From: Thomasclavelia spiroformis DSM 1552
GTDB lineage: Bacteria; Bacillota_I; Bacilli_A; Erysipelotrichales; Coprobacillaceae
Direction of reading: 5' to 3'
DNA: 64,000 nt
Assembly (NCBI RefSeq): GCF_025149465.1
Contig: NZ_CP102275.1
Coordinates: forward strand, 1,240,001 to 1,304,000
Each line of letters starts with the position of its first letter. Positions within the stretch are counted from its first letter, which is position 1. Shown here in pieces: positions 25,852 through 34,389 of this stretch. The notes below the pieces were generated by a model. It was not told where the DNA came from. It was given only the letters and a program-made list of their open reading frames with translations, and did no database searches. A program made the translations under genes and the position numbers.

Positions 25852-25874
25852 AAAAGGTGCCTGGAGCACCTTTT
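25852..25874 (+). terminator. Terminator hairpin of spoIVB
   Basis: Nine-base-pair stem AAAAGGTGC / GCACCTTTT (25852-25860 and 25866-25874) with a five-base loop. The T-run is part of the stem; no further T-tract follows. Confidence 0.75.
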
Positions 25875-25933
25875 AAAATAAAATAAACTTCCATGTTTAA
25901 AAATTTTTAGTATAATAGTTAAGGGGGAAAATA

Positions 25934-26606
25934 ATGATGAATATTGTAATTATAAAGAAAGCTTTTAAACAAACAATTCCTGTTTTAATGGGCTATTTTG
26001 TTTTAGGATGTGCTTTTGGTATGTTGTTAATTGATAGTGGTTATCCAATTTACTATGCTTTAATTATGAGTGTTTTTATTTATGCTGGAAGTATGCAATT
26101 TTTGACTATATCACTATTAATGGCGCATTATAGTTTATTTAGTACTTTTATTATGACTTTGATGGTAAATGCTCGTCATCTCGTTTATGGTATTTCAATG
26201 TTAAAAAAATTTGAAAAGACAAAATATTTGAAACCATATATGATTTTTTCACTATCTGATGAAACTTTTTCACTTTTAGTAAATAATCATTCAAAAAATA
26301 AATATGAGCTTTTTTTAATATGTTTATTTGATCATATTTATTGGCTCATTGGTTGGAGCATGTATTTCAAATTTTATTACATTCAATAGTAGTGGCTTGG
26401 ATTTTTCTATGACAGCATTATTTATTGTTATTGTAATTAATCAAATAAAAAGCAATAAAAATCACGAAGCAACTATTGTTGGTTTTTTAGTTAGTATAGT
26501 TGCATTAATTATATTTGGTCGTGATAATTTTGTAATTATATCTTTAGTTACAATTATTTTAATATTAGTTATTGAAAAAAAGAGGTTAGATAATAAATAT
26601 GAGTAA
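25934..26606 (+). pseudogene. azlC: azlC branched-chain amino-acid exporter subunit, frameshifted
   Basis: Two overlapping frames together make one AzlC-family membrane protein. The first frame (25934-26389) covers the N-terminal two thirds and breaks after HIYWLIG; the second (visible from about 26328, ending TAA at 26604-26606) continues with SLVGACISNF and the last helices. The family motif at the junction is expected to read YWLIGSLVGA. Adding one more copy of the 8-bp unit GGCTCATT at 26343-26350 restores that reading and gives about 226 residues, the normal length. AzlC works with AzlD, which is intact downstream. TATAAT at 25911-25916 and RBS GGGGGA precede it. Assembly error or a reversible slippage switch are alternatives to true loss. 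Confidence 0.8.
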
Positions 26607-26922
26607 TGATATTATGATAATTACGGTAGTTTCTATAACAACCTTTTTAACCAGGGTTCTACCGTTTATTATTTTTAAAGATCCTAAAAAAACACCTGAT
26701 TTAATAATGTATTTAAGTAAAATATTGCCATATTCCATTATGACAATGTTAGTTGTATATTGTTTAAAGGATATGAATTTCTTTAATAAAAATCATGCTT
26801 TACCAGAATTGATTGCTGTTATAATTACTATTTTAATTCATTTGTATAAAAACAATACACTACTATCTATCATTACTGGGACAATTATTTATATGGTTTG
26901 TATACAATTAATTTTTGTTTAA
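26599..26922 (+). CDS. azlD: AzlD-family branched-chain amino-acid transport subunit
   Basis: A 107-residue membrane protein with about four helices. The family segment TTFLTRVLPFIIFKD near the N-terminus and YLSKILPYSIMTMLVVYCL in the middle identify AzlD. It overlaps the end of the azlC frame by eight bases, implying coupled translation, which the frameshift in azlC may disturb. AzlCD pairs export branched-chain amino acids or their analogues. Confidence 0.9.
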   Translation: MSNDIMIITVVSITTFLTRVLPFIIFKDPKKTPDLIMYLSKILPYSIMTMLVVYCLKDMNFFNKNHALPELIAVIITILIHLYKNNTLLSIITGTIIYMVCIQLIFV

Positions 26923-26932
26923 AAGGGTAGTT

Positions 26933-28138
26933 ATGCAAGTTATTTTTCATATTGATCTAAATGCATTTTATGCAAGTGCAGAAATAGCCCGTAATCCTAA
27001 ATTAAAAAACAAACCATTAGTTATTTCAGGACAATCACGTCGTAGTATTATTACAACAGCATCATACGAAGCTAGAAAATTTGGTATCCATTCAGCTATG
27101 CCATTGTTTCAAGCATATCAAAAATGTAAAGATTTAATTGTATTACCTGTTGATTTTGAATATTATCATCAATTATCTAATGATTTTTTTAATATTATTG
27201 CCTCATATAGTGATGTTTTAGAAGTAGCCAGTATTGATGAATGCTATGTAGATGTAACTAAAATCATACAAGAAAGAAACTTTCATCCTATTAAATTAGC
27301 TAAAGAGATTCAACAAGATGTTTATAGACAATTACATTTAAAATGTTCAATCGGTATTTCACCAAATAAATTTTTAGCAAAAATGGCTAGTGATATGAAA
27401 AAACCGATGGGCATTACAATTTTAACAAGATCAAATTTAAAAGAATTGATGTGGCCCTTAGATATTCAAAATATGTTTGGCGTTGGAAAAAAGACAACAA
27501 TTAAATTAAAAGAAGCCGGTATAAATACGATTAAAGATATTGCTGATTATTCAAACTATGATATTTTAAGACAAATAGTGGGAAAAAATGCTTTATTATT
27601 GTATCGAAAAGCTAATGGAATTGATTCAAGAATGGTTGATCCCCAACAAAACGAATTAAAATCAGTTGGTAACTCGACAACTTTACCATATGATACTTCT
27701 GACGAAGTGATTTTATATGATACATTAAAAAAACTCGCAAAAAAAGTTTCATCAAGAGCTAAAAATAGAAATCTTATCTCAAATTCTATTTCCATAACAA
27801 TTAAATACACAAGATTTGAAAGCATTTCTCGTCAAACAACCATTAATTCTTATATTAATGATTATGAAATTATTTTATCTACCGCAAAAATGCTTTTTGA
27901 TGCTAATTACAATGGAAGAGCAGTAAGATTACTAGGAGTAAGTTTAAACAATACAATTGATAAAAAAGATTATAAAGAACAATTATCTATTTTTGATTCT
28001 AGTAACGATAAAACTAATAATAACGATGATGATTTAGATATTATTCTAGATGACATAAATAAAAAATTTAAAAAACCAATCATTACAAAAGCATCAAAAA
28101 TTAAAAATAAAAATATTCAAAAAAAATATTTAAAATAG
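26933..28138 (+). CDS. dinB: DNA polymerase IV (Y-family translesion polymerase)
   Basis: A 401-residue error-prone polymerase for lesion bypass. The N-terminal catalytic motif is FHIDLNAFYASAE and the second acidic motif is ASIDECYVDVT. The helix-hairpin-helix/little-finger regions follow (GISPNKFLAKMASDMKKP, FGVGKKTTIKLKEAG). The ATG at 26933 follows AAGGG; an in-frame TTG six codons earlier has no RBS. A Lys/Asn-rich C-terminal tail may carry the clamp-binding site, with QLSIFD (near residue 345) fitting the beta-clamp motif QLxLF. Confidence 0.95.
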   Translation: MQVIFHIDLNAFYASAEIARNPKLKNKPLVISGQSRRSIITTASYEARKFGIHSAMPLFQAYQKCKDLIVLPVDFEYYHQLSNDFFNIIASYSDVLEVASIDECYVDVTKIIQERNFHPIKLAKEIQQDVYRQLHLKCSIGISPNKFLAKMASDMKKPMGITILTRSNLKELMWPLDIQNMFGVGKKTTIKLKEAGINTIKDIADYSNYDILRQIVGKNALLLYRKANGIDSRMVDPQQNELKSVGNSTTLPYDTSDEVILYDTLKKLAKKVSSRAKNRNLISNSISITIKYTRFESISRQTTINSYINDYEIILSTAKMLFDANYNGRAVRLLGVSLNNTIDKKDYKEQLSIFDSSNDKTNNNDDDLDIILDDINKKFKKPIITKASKIKNKNIQKKYLK

Positions 28139-28188
28139 ATGAATAAATAATAACTTTACTCATAAGGTGTATAAACGGAGGACTACTT

Positions 28189-28752
28189 ATGAGTATTTTA
28201 AATAAGGTATTTAAAAACGAAAAACTATTGTTCAATGTATTTACTTTAGTATTATTAGTTTGTGGAATGTTATTTGGTATTATTTACAACTTTTATGGAA
28301 ATGATAATTTAATTGAATTTTGTAAGTATTTATTTTTTTGTAAAGGTAACAGTACAACAAATAACTATGATTTATATCTGATAATAACTGGAATATACAT
28401 ATTTTTATCATTATTGATGTCTACTAGTTTTTTAGGTCTATTTTTTAATAGTTTTATTATATTTTCAAAAGGAATGCAATTTACGTTGGCATCAATTTTT
28501 TATTTTACATTAAATAATTTTGATATTAATATGTTTTTACTTGGCTATGTACCACAATTAATTATTGAACTTATTTTAATGTATGTTATTTCAATAATTT
28601 CTCTTAGATTATCTTTAAATACATTTACAACTAGTTTTGTTACTAAAGAAGTATTTAATAGTCGTAAAATAATTAATTATATCTTAGATTATTTAATCGT
28701 AATTTTAATTATTGTTACAATTTCAATGGCATTTAAAGTATATGTACTTTAA
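28189..28752 (+). CDS. spoIIM: SpoIIM-like sporulation membrane protein
   Basis: A 187-residue protein with about five membrane helices (near 15-35, 60-80, 85-105, 112-140 and 165-185). In B. subtilis SpoIIM acts with SpoIID and SpoIIP in engulfment peptidoglycan remodelling. The assignment rests on topology, length and strong gene-order evidence: spoIIM-xerD(ripX)-deoB(drm) is the B. subtilis order and is repeated here. The RBS CGGAGG precedes the ATG. I found no convincing sigma-E promoter in the 50-base gap. Confidence 0.75.
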   Translation: MSILNKVFKNEKLLFNVFTLVLLVCGMLFGIIYNFYGNDNLIEFCKYLFFCKGNSTTNNYDLYLIITGIYIFLSLLMSTSFLGLFFNSFIIFSKGMQFTLASIFYFTLNNFDINMFLLGYVPQLIIELILMYVISIISLRLSLNTFTTSFVTKEVFNSRKIINYILDYLIVILIIVTISMAFKVYVL

Positions 28753-28785
28753 TTTGCATAATACTAGCAAGTTTATTTTTAAACA

Positions 28786-28794
28786 TGCTATAAT
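28786..28794 (+). promoter_or_regulatory. Extended -10 promoter of xerD
   Basis: TGCTATAAT, an extended -10 element, lies 24 bases before the xerD start. No clear -35 box is visible, as is common with extended -10 promoters. Confidence 0.6.
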
Positions 28795-28817
28795 GAGGAA
28801 GTAAAAGAGGTAAAAAT

Positions 28818-29726
28818 ATGTTATTAAAAGATGAAATAGAAGAATATAAGCAATATTTAATAGTTGAAAAGGGGCTTAGTAAAAATACAATCAATGCCTA
28901 TATCAAAGATTTAAATCAATTTGAAAGCTATTTAGATCATAACTTTCAAATTACTAAAATAAATGATATAGCTAAAGAACATGTTAGATTATATATTAAA
29001 GAACTTTCAAAAAAGATATCTGCTACTTCTATAAACAGAAAGCTTGTTTCACTTAGAATGTTTTTTACATTTGCAACTAAAGAAACAGTTATTGATACAA
29101 ACATTATGAGTGACTTTGATTTACCTAAAATAGATAAAAAACTTCCAATTGTATTAAGCAAAGAAGAGATGCAAGAATTATTAGACAGTATCGAAATCAA
29201 CGATCATATAAGTAGTAGAAATCGTTGTATGTTTGAACTTATGTATGCAACTGGACTAAGGGTATCTGAATTAACTAATTTAACAATAAGCTCACTTAAT
29301 ATAAATATGGGTTATCTTAAAATTATTGGAAAAGGGGATAAAGAACGCATTGTCCCATTAAGTAATATGGCAAGAAATATATTAAATGATTATTTAAAAC
29401 ACTATCGCAATGAATTTATAAAAAAAGACTCACCGTTGCTATTTTTTAATAATCATGGTAATAAATTAAGTAGAGAAGAGTGTTATATTATTTTAAAACA
29501 AATTATCGAACGTACAACAATAAATAAAAAGATTTCACCCCATACAATCCGACATAGTTTTGCAACTCATTTACTAGAAAATGGTGCTGATTTACGCTCA
29601 ATTCAAGAATTACTGGGTCATAGCAACATTTCAACAACAACGATATATACCCACATATCAAATCAAAAAATCAAAAAAGAATATCAACTATTTCATCCGC
29701 GGGTAAAAAAGAAAAATAAAATTTAA
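28818..29726 (+). CDS. xerD: Tyrosine recombinase XerD
   Basis: A 302-residue site-specific recombinase that resolves chromosome dimers at dif. It has the N-terminal SAM-like core-binding domain (YLIVEKGLSKNTINAYIKDL) and a catalytic domain with ATGLRVSEL (first Arg), HTIRHSFATH (His and second Arg), LGHSNISTTTIYTH (His and nucleophilic Tyr). Length and gene order upstream of deoB match XerD rather than an integron or phage integrase. The RBS AGAGG precedes it. Confidence 0.92.
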   Translation: MLLKDEIEEYKQYLIVEKGLSKNTINAYIKDLNQFESYLDHNFQITKINDIAKEHVRLYIKELSKKISATSINRKLVSLRMFFTFATKETVIDTNIMSDFDLPKIDKKLPIVLSKEEMQELLDSIEINDHISSRNRCMFELMYATGLRVSELTNLTISSLNINMGYLKIIGKGDKERIVPLSNMARNILNDYLKHYRNEFIKKDSPLLFFNNHGNKLSREECYIILKQIIERTTINKKISPHTIRHSFATHLLENGADLRSIQELLGHSNISTTTIYTHISNQKIKKEYQLFHPRVKKKNKI

Positions 29727-29735
29727 GGAGGACAC

Positions 29736-30917
29736 ATGAAATATAAACGAATATTTTTACTAATATGTGACTCATTAGGAATTGGAAACGGTCAAGATGC
29801 AAGCAGTTATGATGATGAAGGTGCAAATACTTTAAAACATATCTGTGATGCATGTAATGGACTAGACATTCCTAATTTAGAAGGATTAGGTTTAGGAAAT
29901 TTAGGAGATTTTGAAGGTATTTATCCATTAAGATCTCAATTAGGCTATACATTAAAACTCAATGAACTTTCAAGTGGCAAAGATACAATAACCGGCCATT
30001 TTGAAATGATGGGAATACATACTAAAAAACCACTTATAACATTTACAAAAACAGGTTTTCCTGATGAATTTATTAAATTATTTGAAGCTAAAACTGGTCG
30101 TAAATGCGTGGGTAATAAAGCTGCTAGTGGAACAAAAATTATTGAAGAGTATGCTGAACATCAAGCAAAAACTGGCGATTGGATTGTTTATACATCAGCT
30201 GATTCTGTATTTCAAATTGCAGCTAATGAAAATATAATTCCTCTACAAGAATTATACGATGCCTGTAAGATTGCAAGAGAATTAACAATGGATCCTCGTT
30301 GGAAAATAGGAAGAGTAATTGCAAGACCATTTATCAAAAATAAAGATGGATCGTATACACGAACTTCTTCACGACATGATTTTGCATTAAAACCTCCAGC
30401 AATTACAGTACTAGATAATTTAAAAAATAATAATTATGATGTAATTGGAATTGGAAAAATCGCTGATATCTTTGCAAATCAAGGAATTACTAAAGATATT
30501 AAAACAATAAATAATATTGACACTATAAATAGAGTTATTGAGATTGCAAAAACAGATTTCAACGGTTTGTGTTTTGTTAATCTTGTTGATTTTGATTCAA
30601 TTTATGGACACCGTCGCGATCCAATTGGATATGGCAAAGCCATTAAAGAATTTGATTTACAATTAGAAGAACTAATGAGATATTTAAAACCAGATGATTT
30701 ATTAATGATTAGTAGTGATCATGGAAATGATCCGACTTTCAAAGGTACTGATCATACTCGTGAGCAAGTTCCTTTAATTATTTATTCAAAAGAATTGATT
30801 AAACCAAAACAGTTACCAGAAATGGATTCATTTGCTGTTATTGGTGCAACAATCGCAGATAATTTTGAAGTTGAGTTGCCAAAAATTGGAAATTCAATTT
30901 TAGATAAAATAATTTAA
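29736..30917 (+). CDS. deoB: Phosphopentomutase
   Basis: A 393-residue alkaline phosphatase-superfamily enzyme interconverting (deoxy)ribose 1- and 5-phosphates in nucleoside salvage. The N-terminal CDSLGIGNGQDA carries metal-binding Asp, KDTITGHFEMMG holds the phospho-acceptor Thr, and SSDHGNDPTFKGTDHTRE near the C-terminus provides the remaining metal ligands. AAGGAGG precedes the ATG, nine bases after xerD. No purine nucleoside phosphorylase gene follows here, unlike in B. subtilis. Confidence 0.95.
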   Translation: MKYKRIFLLICDSLGIGNGQDASSYDDEGANTLKHICDACNGLDIPNLEGLGLGNLGDFEGIYPLRSQLGYTLKLNELSSGKDTITGHFEMMGIHTKKPLITFTKTGFPDEFIKLFEAKTGRKCVGNKAASGTKIIEEYAEHQAKTGDWIVYTSADSVFQIAANENIIPLQELYDACKIARELTMDPRWKIGRVIARPFIKNKDGSYTRTSSRHDFALKPPAITVLDNLKNNNYDVIGIGKIADIFANQGITKDIKTINNIDTINRVIEIAKTDFNGLCFVNLVDFDSIYGHRRDPIGYGKAIKEFDLQLEELMRYLKPDDLLMISSDHGNDPTFKGTDHTREQVPLIIYSKELIKPKQLPEMDSFAVIGATIADNFEVELPKIGNSILDKII

Positions 30918-30929
30918 TGAGAGGTATTT

Positions 30930-31199
30930 ATGGAAGAAAATAACAAACGCTTAATCGTATTTTCAATATTGGCTTATGCAGTTGGTACATTTATTTTTGG
31001 TGCTGGTTTATTAACTAAAACACCAATAAGTATAGTTACATTTTTTATCATTGCGATATGCTTGATAGTATGTTCAATGCTTGCATTATATAATAATTAT
31101 AAAAAAGATAAAATTAACTTATACATATTTTTGATTTTTATAGGTGTGATCTTTTTAATTATTAATTGTACTGCATTTATTAACAATCTATTTTTATAA
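30930..31199 (+). CDS. Small hypothetical membrane protein
   Basis: An 89-residue protein with three hydrophobic segments (about 8-28, 32-50 and 62-86) and short charged loops; I do not recognise it. It starts 12 bases after deoB, with GAGAGG upstream, so it is the last gene of that unit. A terminator follows immediately. Confidence 0.6.
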   Translation: MEENNKRLIVFSILAYAVGTFIFGAGLLTKTPISIVTFFIIAICLIVCSMLALYNNYKKDKINLYIFLIFIGVIFLIINCTAFINNLFL

Positions 31200-31230
31200 A
31201 AGCTAAGATGCATTATTTCTTAGTTTTTAT
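31200..31230 (+). terminator. Rho-independent terminator after the deoB unit
   Basis: Nine-base-pair stem with one G-U pair (31200-31208 and 31218-31226), a nine-base loop and a T-rich tail. Confidence 0.7.
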
Positions 31231-31293
31231 TTTATATAAAATTTACATAATATACATTATGCGAAGTTATATATATCATAAAAATTTATTGAT

Positions 31294-31344
31294 AACTAAA
31301 AAATAAGAACTGCATTTGTAATAAAACAATTCTTATTTTTAGTT
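31294..31344 (-). terminator. Long hairpin after the minus-strand HTH gene
   Basis: A 15-bp inverted repeat with one bulged base (31294-31309 and 31330-31344), AACTAAAAATAAGAA type arms. It lies just past the stop codon of the HTH-membrane gene on the minus strand. The T-run lies inside the stem. The rest of the 31200-31352 gap shows nothing else. Confidence 0.6.
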
Positions 31345-31352
31345 AAAACTAT

Positions 31353-31706
31353 TTACATTTGACTATAGATAAATAATCCAATCAATGCAACAGCTACAAA
31401 GATTAAATATAAAATAACTATAATCCCAAATACTTTCAAGATTTTTATAATCATACCGGCTAGTCTTTCTGTATTAGATACTTTATTAATTAAAATTGCT
31501 TTTGATTTATATTCATTATCTAATAATTCATCGACACTTATATCAAATACTTTTGATAAGCGTTTTAATTGCTCAGGATTTGGTGCTGTATCTTCTGATT
31601 CCCAATTTGAAATAGTTTGTCTTGTCACATCAATTTGATATCCTAATTGTTCTTGCGAAAGTCCTTGTTTCTTTCTTAATTTCAAAATATTTTCTCCTAA
31701 TGTCAT
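31353..31706 (-). CDS. XRE-family regulator with a C-terminal membrane helix
   Basis: A 117-residue protein. The start codon at 31706 follows AAGGAG; a TTG seven codons upstream overlaps that RBS. An XRE-type helix-turn-helix (about 5-60) includes LRKKQGLSQEQLGYQ and the recognition-helix region VTRQTISNWES, and a C-terminal helix (about 90-114) would anchor it in the membrane. The organisation is like other membrane-tethered XRE regulators of Firmicutes. Its target is unknown; the CmpB-like membrane gene upstream on the same strand (31807-32553) is the nearest candidate. Confidence 0.82.
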   Translation of the reverse strand: MTLGENILKLRKKQGLSQEQLGYQIDVTRQTISNWESEDTAPNPEQLKRLSKVFDISVDELLDNEYKSKAILINKVSNTERLAGMIIKILKVFGIIVILYLIFVAVALIGLFIYSQM

Positions 31707-31806
31707 TTTATTTATCTCCTTTCGCAATTAATTATAGAAAATACTGAGTTAACAAATCTATCAAATGTCTTTTGAACTTTGTCAAAGAGTTTTAACATTA
31801 TTATAT

Positions 31807-32553
31807 TTATTTATTTTTTTTATGCTTTGAATATCTTATTTCAAAAATTTCTTGCATATTTTTCAAATGTTTTGCTAAAGGAGTATCTGTTTTAAATGGT
31901 TTAAAAAAATGATATTTCATTTCATTATCATCATGCCATTTTCGAATATTTGTCTTTATCATTTCATATTTTATAATAACATCATTTTCTTCAGCATATG
32001 CTTTTAATTTTACAACCAATTGCGCAGAATTTACGACATCAATTATAAATATTCCAAAAAACATTCCAATCACAAAAGAAAATGCCAAATTATTAGATAA
32101 CCATAAAAGAGCATTTAAAATATAAGGATGAATCAAAAAATAATATACCGCTCCTAAACATGCCCATATTATAGAAAACTTTGGACAAATAATTCCTTGA
32201 ATATTTCCTGGTTCATTACGATAATCCCATAAACGTACTTTGGAAATTTTTAAAATAAATATCCCAGCAATATATTCAATAACAGTCATAAAAATTGCCA
32301 TCATGAGAAAAAGTATTGCTTTATTCCAAAAATAATCTTTGATAATATTATATTGTTCCAAAGATGCAATCAAATAAAGCATACATAACCCTACTCCATA
32401 TAATGGAAGATATGGCCCAGTACAAAATCCTGGATTAATCCATTTACGTTCTGGATTTGCTGAAGATAAAAATCTTCTAAATAAAACTTCAATTACCCAT
32501 CCGGTAATAGCTCCAATAAAAAACAAAAATGCTAACGTCAAAAATAAATTCAT
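31807..32553 (-). CDS. Putative ABC-transporter type IV (CmpB-like) membrane protein
   Basis: A 248-residue membrane protein with about six helices. The N-terminus (FIGAITGWVIEVLFRRF, then NPGFCTGPYLPLYGVG) and the central LWDYRNEPGNIQGIICPKFSIIW segment are the hallmarks of the PF06541 family, often annotated as 'ABC transporter permease type IV'. Molecular function is not established for most members. A charged cytoplasmic tail (about 195-248) ends the protein. It has no transporter ATPase gene nearby. Confidence 0.82.
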   Translation of the reverse strand: MNLFLTLAFLFFIGAITGWVIEVLFRRFLSSANPERKWINPGFCTGPYLPLYGVGLCMLYLIASLEQYNIIKDYFWNKAILFLMMAIFMTVIEYIAGIFILKISKVRLWDYRNEPGNIQGIICPKFSIIWACLGAVYYFLIHPYILNALLWLSNNLAFSFVIGMFFGIFIIDVVNSAQLVVKLKAYAEENDVIIKYEMIKTNIRKWHDDNEMKYHFFKPFKTDTPLAKHLKNMQEIFEIRYSKHKKNK

Positions 32554-32648
32554 CTTTTCAACCTCTTCTTTATAAATATAAATGATATTTAACTTTTAGA
32601 CATAAATTTTCTACATAGCAGTATTTTTATTGCTATATTCTTTTAAAG

Positions 32649-34382
32649 TTATAAGCATTCATTAATATATAAATCATCACTAGAACAATCATTGAAAGAA
32701 AAATTAGTTAGCATGGTACATATTTGTTTACTTTCACCATGTAAATTTGCACGCATATCTGTTTCAATAAATAATACTTTATTGCTTTTTGTAAAATATT
32801 CAATTATCTTATCTAAACAATTTTGATCAAGATAAATTATTTCTGATATTTTAATTTCTTCTTTCGTTTTACTATATATCGCATAACCTATTGCTAAAGT
32901 ATCTTCATAAAATAGTTCTATTTTTTCATTATAAGCATTACAACGAGGAATTAGATATTCTTTATAATATTCAACATCTCTTTTACGATACCCATTAAAT
33001 TTATTACAATAACAATTATATAATTCTACTAATTTAGCATAATCAGATTTATCAATTATTTTTATGCTATTAACTTTGCTGGTTTTATATAAATTATTAT
33101 CTATTTTTGTTATTTTATGAAAATATTTTTCTGTAAAACCAAATAAATAATAAATTTCTGGATGATATGCTTGAAGCATGATTTTGCTATCTGCAAATTT
33201 TGGTAATGATAAAACATAATTCATTAGTTTTTTCATCATTCCTTGTTTTTGATAATTTTTATTAGTAGCTACTCCTAAAATAAAATATGCTAATGTTTCT
33301 TGATGATTAATAATAATTGTATATGGTACAATTTGTAACATTGATACTAATGTATCATTATTTTTTAAAATGTATGCATTTTTCAAATCATATCGATTCA
33401 TAAAATAAAAATTAGTTGATATTTCATTTTCATCACTAAAACTATCACGCCACAAATCAATAATATCATATAAATCTTGATCATTTGCTTTACGTATTTT
33501 TTGATTATTAATTACAATAGAATATTTTTCAATCATTTTAACTGGATGTAAATTCCTTTTTGCTTTACGCAATGACTCTAATCCCATGTCCTCTTCCCTA
33601 TTTACAAATTCATAATCTGGAAAATTATTTTCTAAGAAAAATTTACAAATTGCTACATATAAACCTCTAATTTCTTTATTAGCTTTTTCAACATGAATTT
33701 GAATAGTATTATGTTTTAATGGTGATCCAATAATAAATGCTTCTAATTTCCCATCGATGTAAATACAGCCAGTTTTAATATTTAATTCATGACGATGAAT
33801 TAGTAAATAAACAATTCCTACATATTCTGATATTACACTTTCCTCTATCTGTCTAGAAAAATCCCATTTTTTTAAACATTGTAAAACATTATCGATATCA
33901 TCATCTTCGATCTCTTTATAAATATAATTAGGGTTTTCTTTTATAAATGCATTAAAATGATTACGTCTTTTTTGCATTTTTTTACCTGATAAAGTTTCCA
34001 ATGAACTTTTAGTATATATATAATCATCATTAGCATCATTATGTAAATATAAAAACTTATCTCCATACAATTTTTTAATTATTTCTACAGATGACTGTAC
34101 TGCTAATTCAATTCTAAAAGGAAAGTTATTTAATTTTGCATATTCCATCATATATTCAATTGCTTCATGATAGTATTCTTCTTTACAAAATGGCATTGCA
34201 AAGAATTTTTCATTCATATATGTATGTAACATAATCATGAAATTATCTTTTATTTCATAATAGATCTTGTATTCATGATCCCACATCATCATAGTTACAA
34301 AATTAGAATTGTATCCTTCATAATTAGCATCATCTAAATATTTTTTAATTTTGTCATAATCTTTTAATAATAATTTTTGCAT
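32649..34382 (-). CDS. DUF2156-GNAT acyltransferase fusion
   Basis: A 577-residue two-part protein. The first half (about 1-290) belongs to the DUF2156/LPG_synthase_C group: the tail of that domain reads VNREEDMGLESLRKAKRNLHPV, as in enzymes related to aminoacyl-phosphatidylglycerol synthases and Fem transferases, which also use a GNAT-like fold. The second half (about 295-440) is a GNAT N-acyltransferase, with the acyl-CoA-binding segment NYQKQGMMKKLM, and a further 130-residue C-terminal domain resembling Eis-type proteins. Substrates are unknown. RBS AGGAGA precedes the ATG. It lies seven bases after the AAA+ gene, so they are one operon. Confidence 0.78.
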   Translation of the reverse strand: MQKLLLKDYDKIKKYLDDANYEGYNSNFVTMMMWDHEYKIYYEIKDNFMIMLHTYMNEKFFAMPFCKEEYYHEAIEYMMEYAKLNNFPFRIELAVQSSVEIIKKLYGDKFLYLHNDANDDYIYTKSSLETLSGKKMQKRRNHFNAFIKENPNYIYKEIEDDDIDNVLQCLKKWDFSRQIEESVISEYVGIVYLLIHRHELNIKTGCIYIDGKLEAFIIGSPLKHNTIQIHVEKANKEIRGLYVAICKFFLENNFPDYEFVNREEDMGLESLRKAKRNLHPVKMIEKYSIVINNQKIRKANDQDLYDIIDLWRDSFSDENEISTNFYFMNRYDLKNAYILKNNDTLVSMLQIVPYTIIINHQETLAYFILGVATNKNYQKQGMMKKLMNYVLSLPKFADSKIMLQAYHPEIYYLFGFTEKYFHKITKIDNNLYKTSKVNSIKIIDKSDYAKLVELYNCYCNKFNGYRKRDVEYYKEYLIPRCNAYNEKIELFYEDTLAIGYAIYSKTKEEIKISEIIYLDQNCLDKIIEYFTKSNKVLFIETDMRANLHGESKQICTMLTNFSFNDCSSDDLYINECL

Positions 34383-34389
34383 ATTTCTC

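Noticed and set aside
26328-26606. A separate small membrane-protein gene after the first azlC frame
   Set aside because: It has no ribosome binding site of its own and its sequence continues AzlC exactly where the first frame breaks off, so it is the 3' part of a frameshifted gene.
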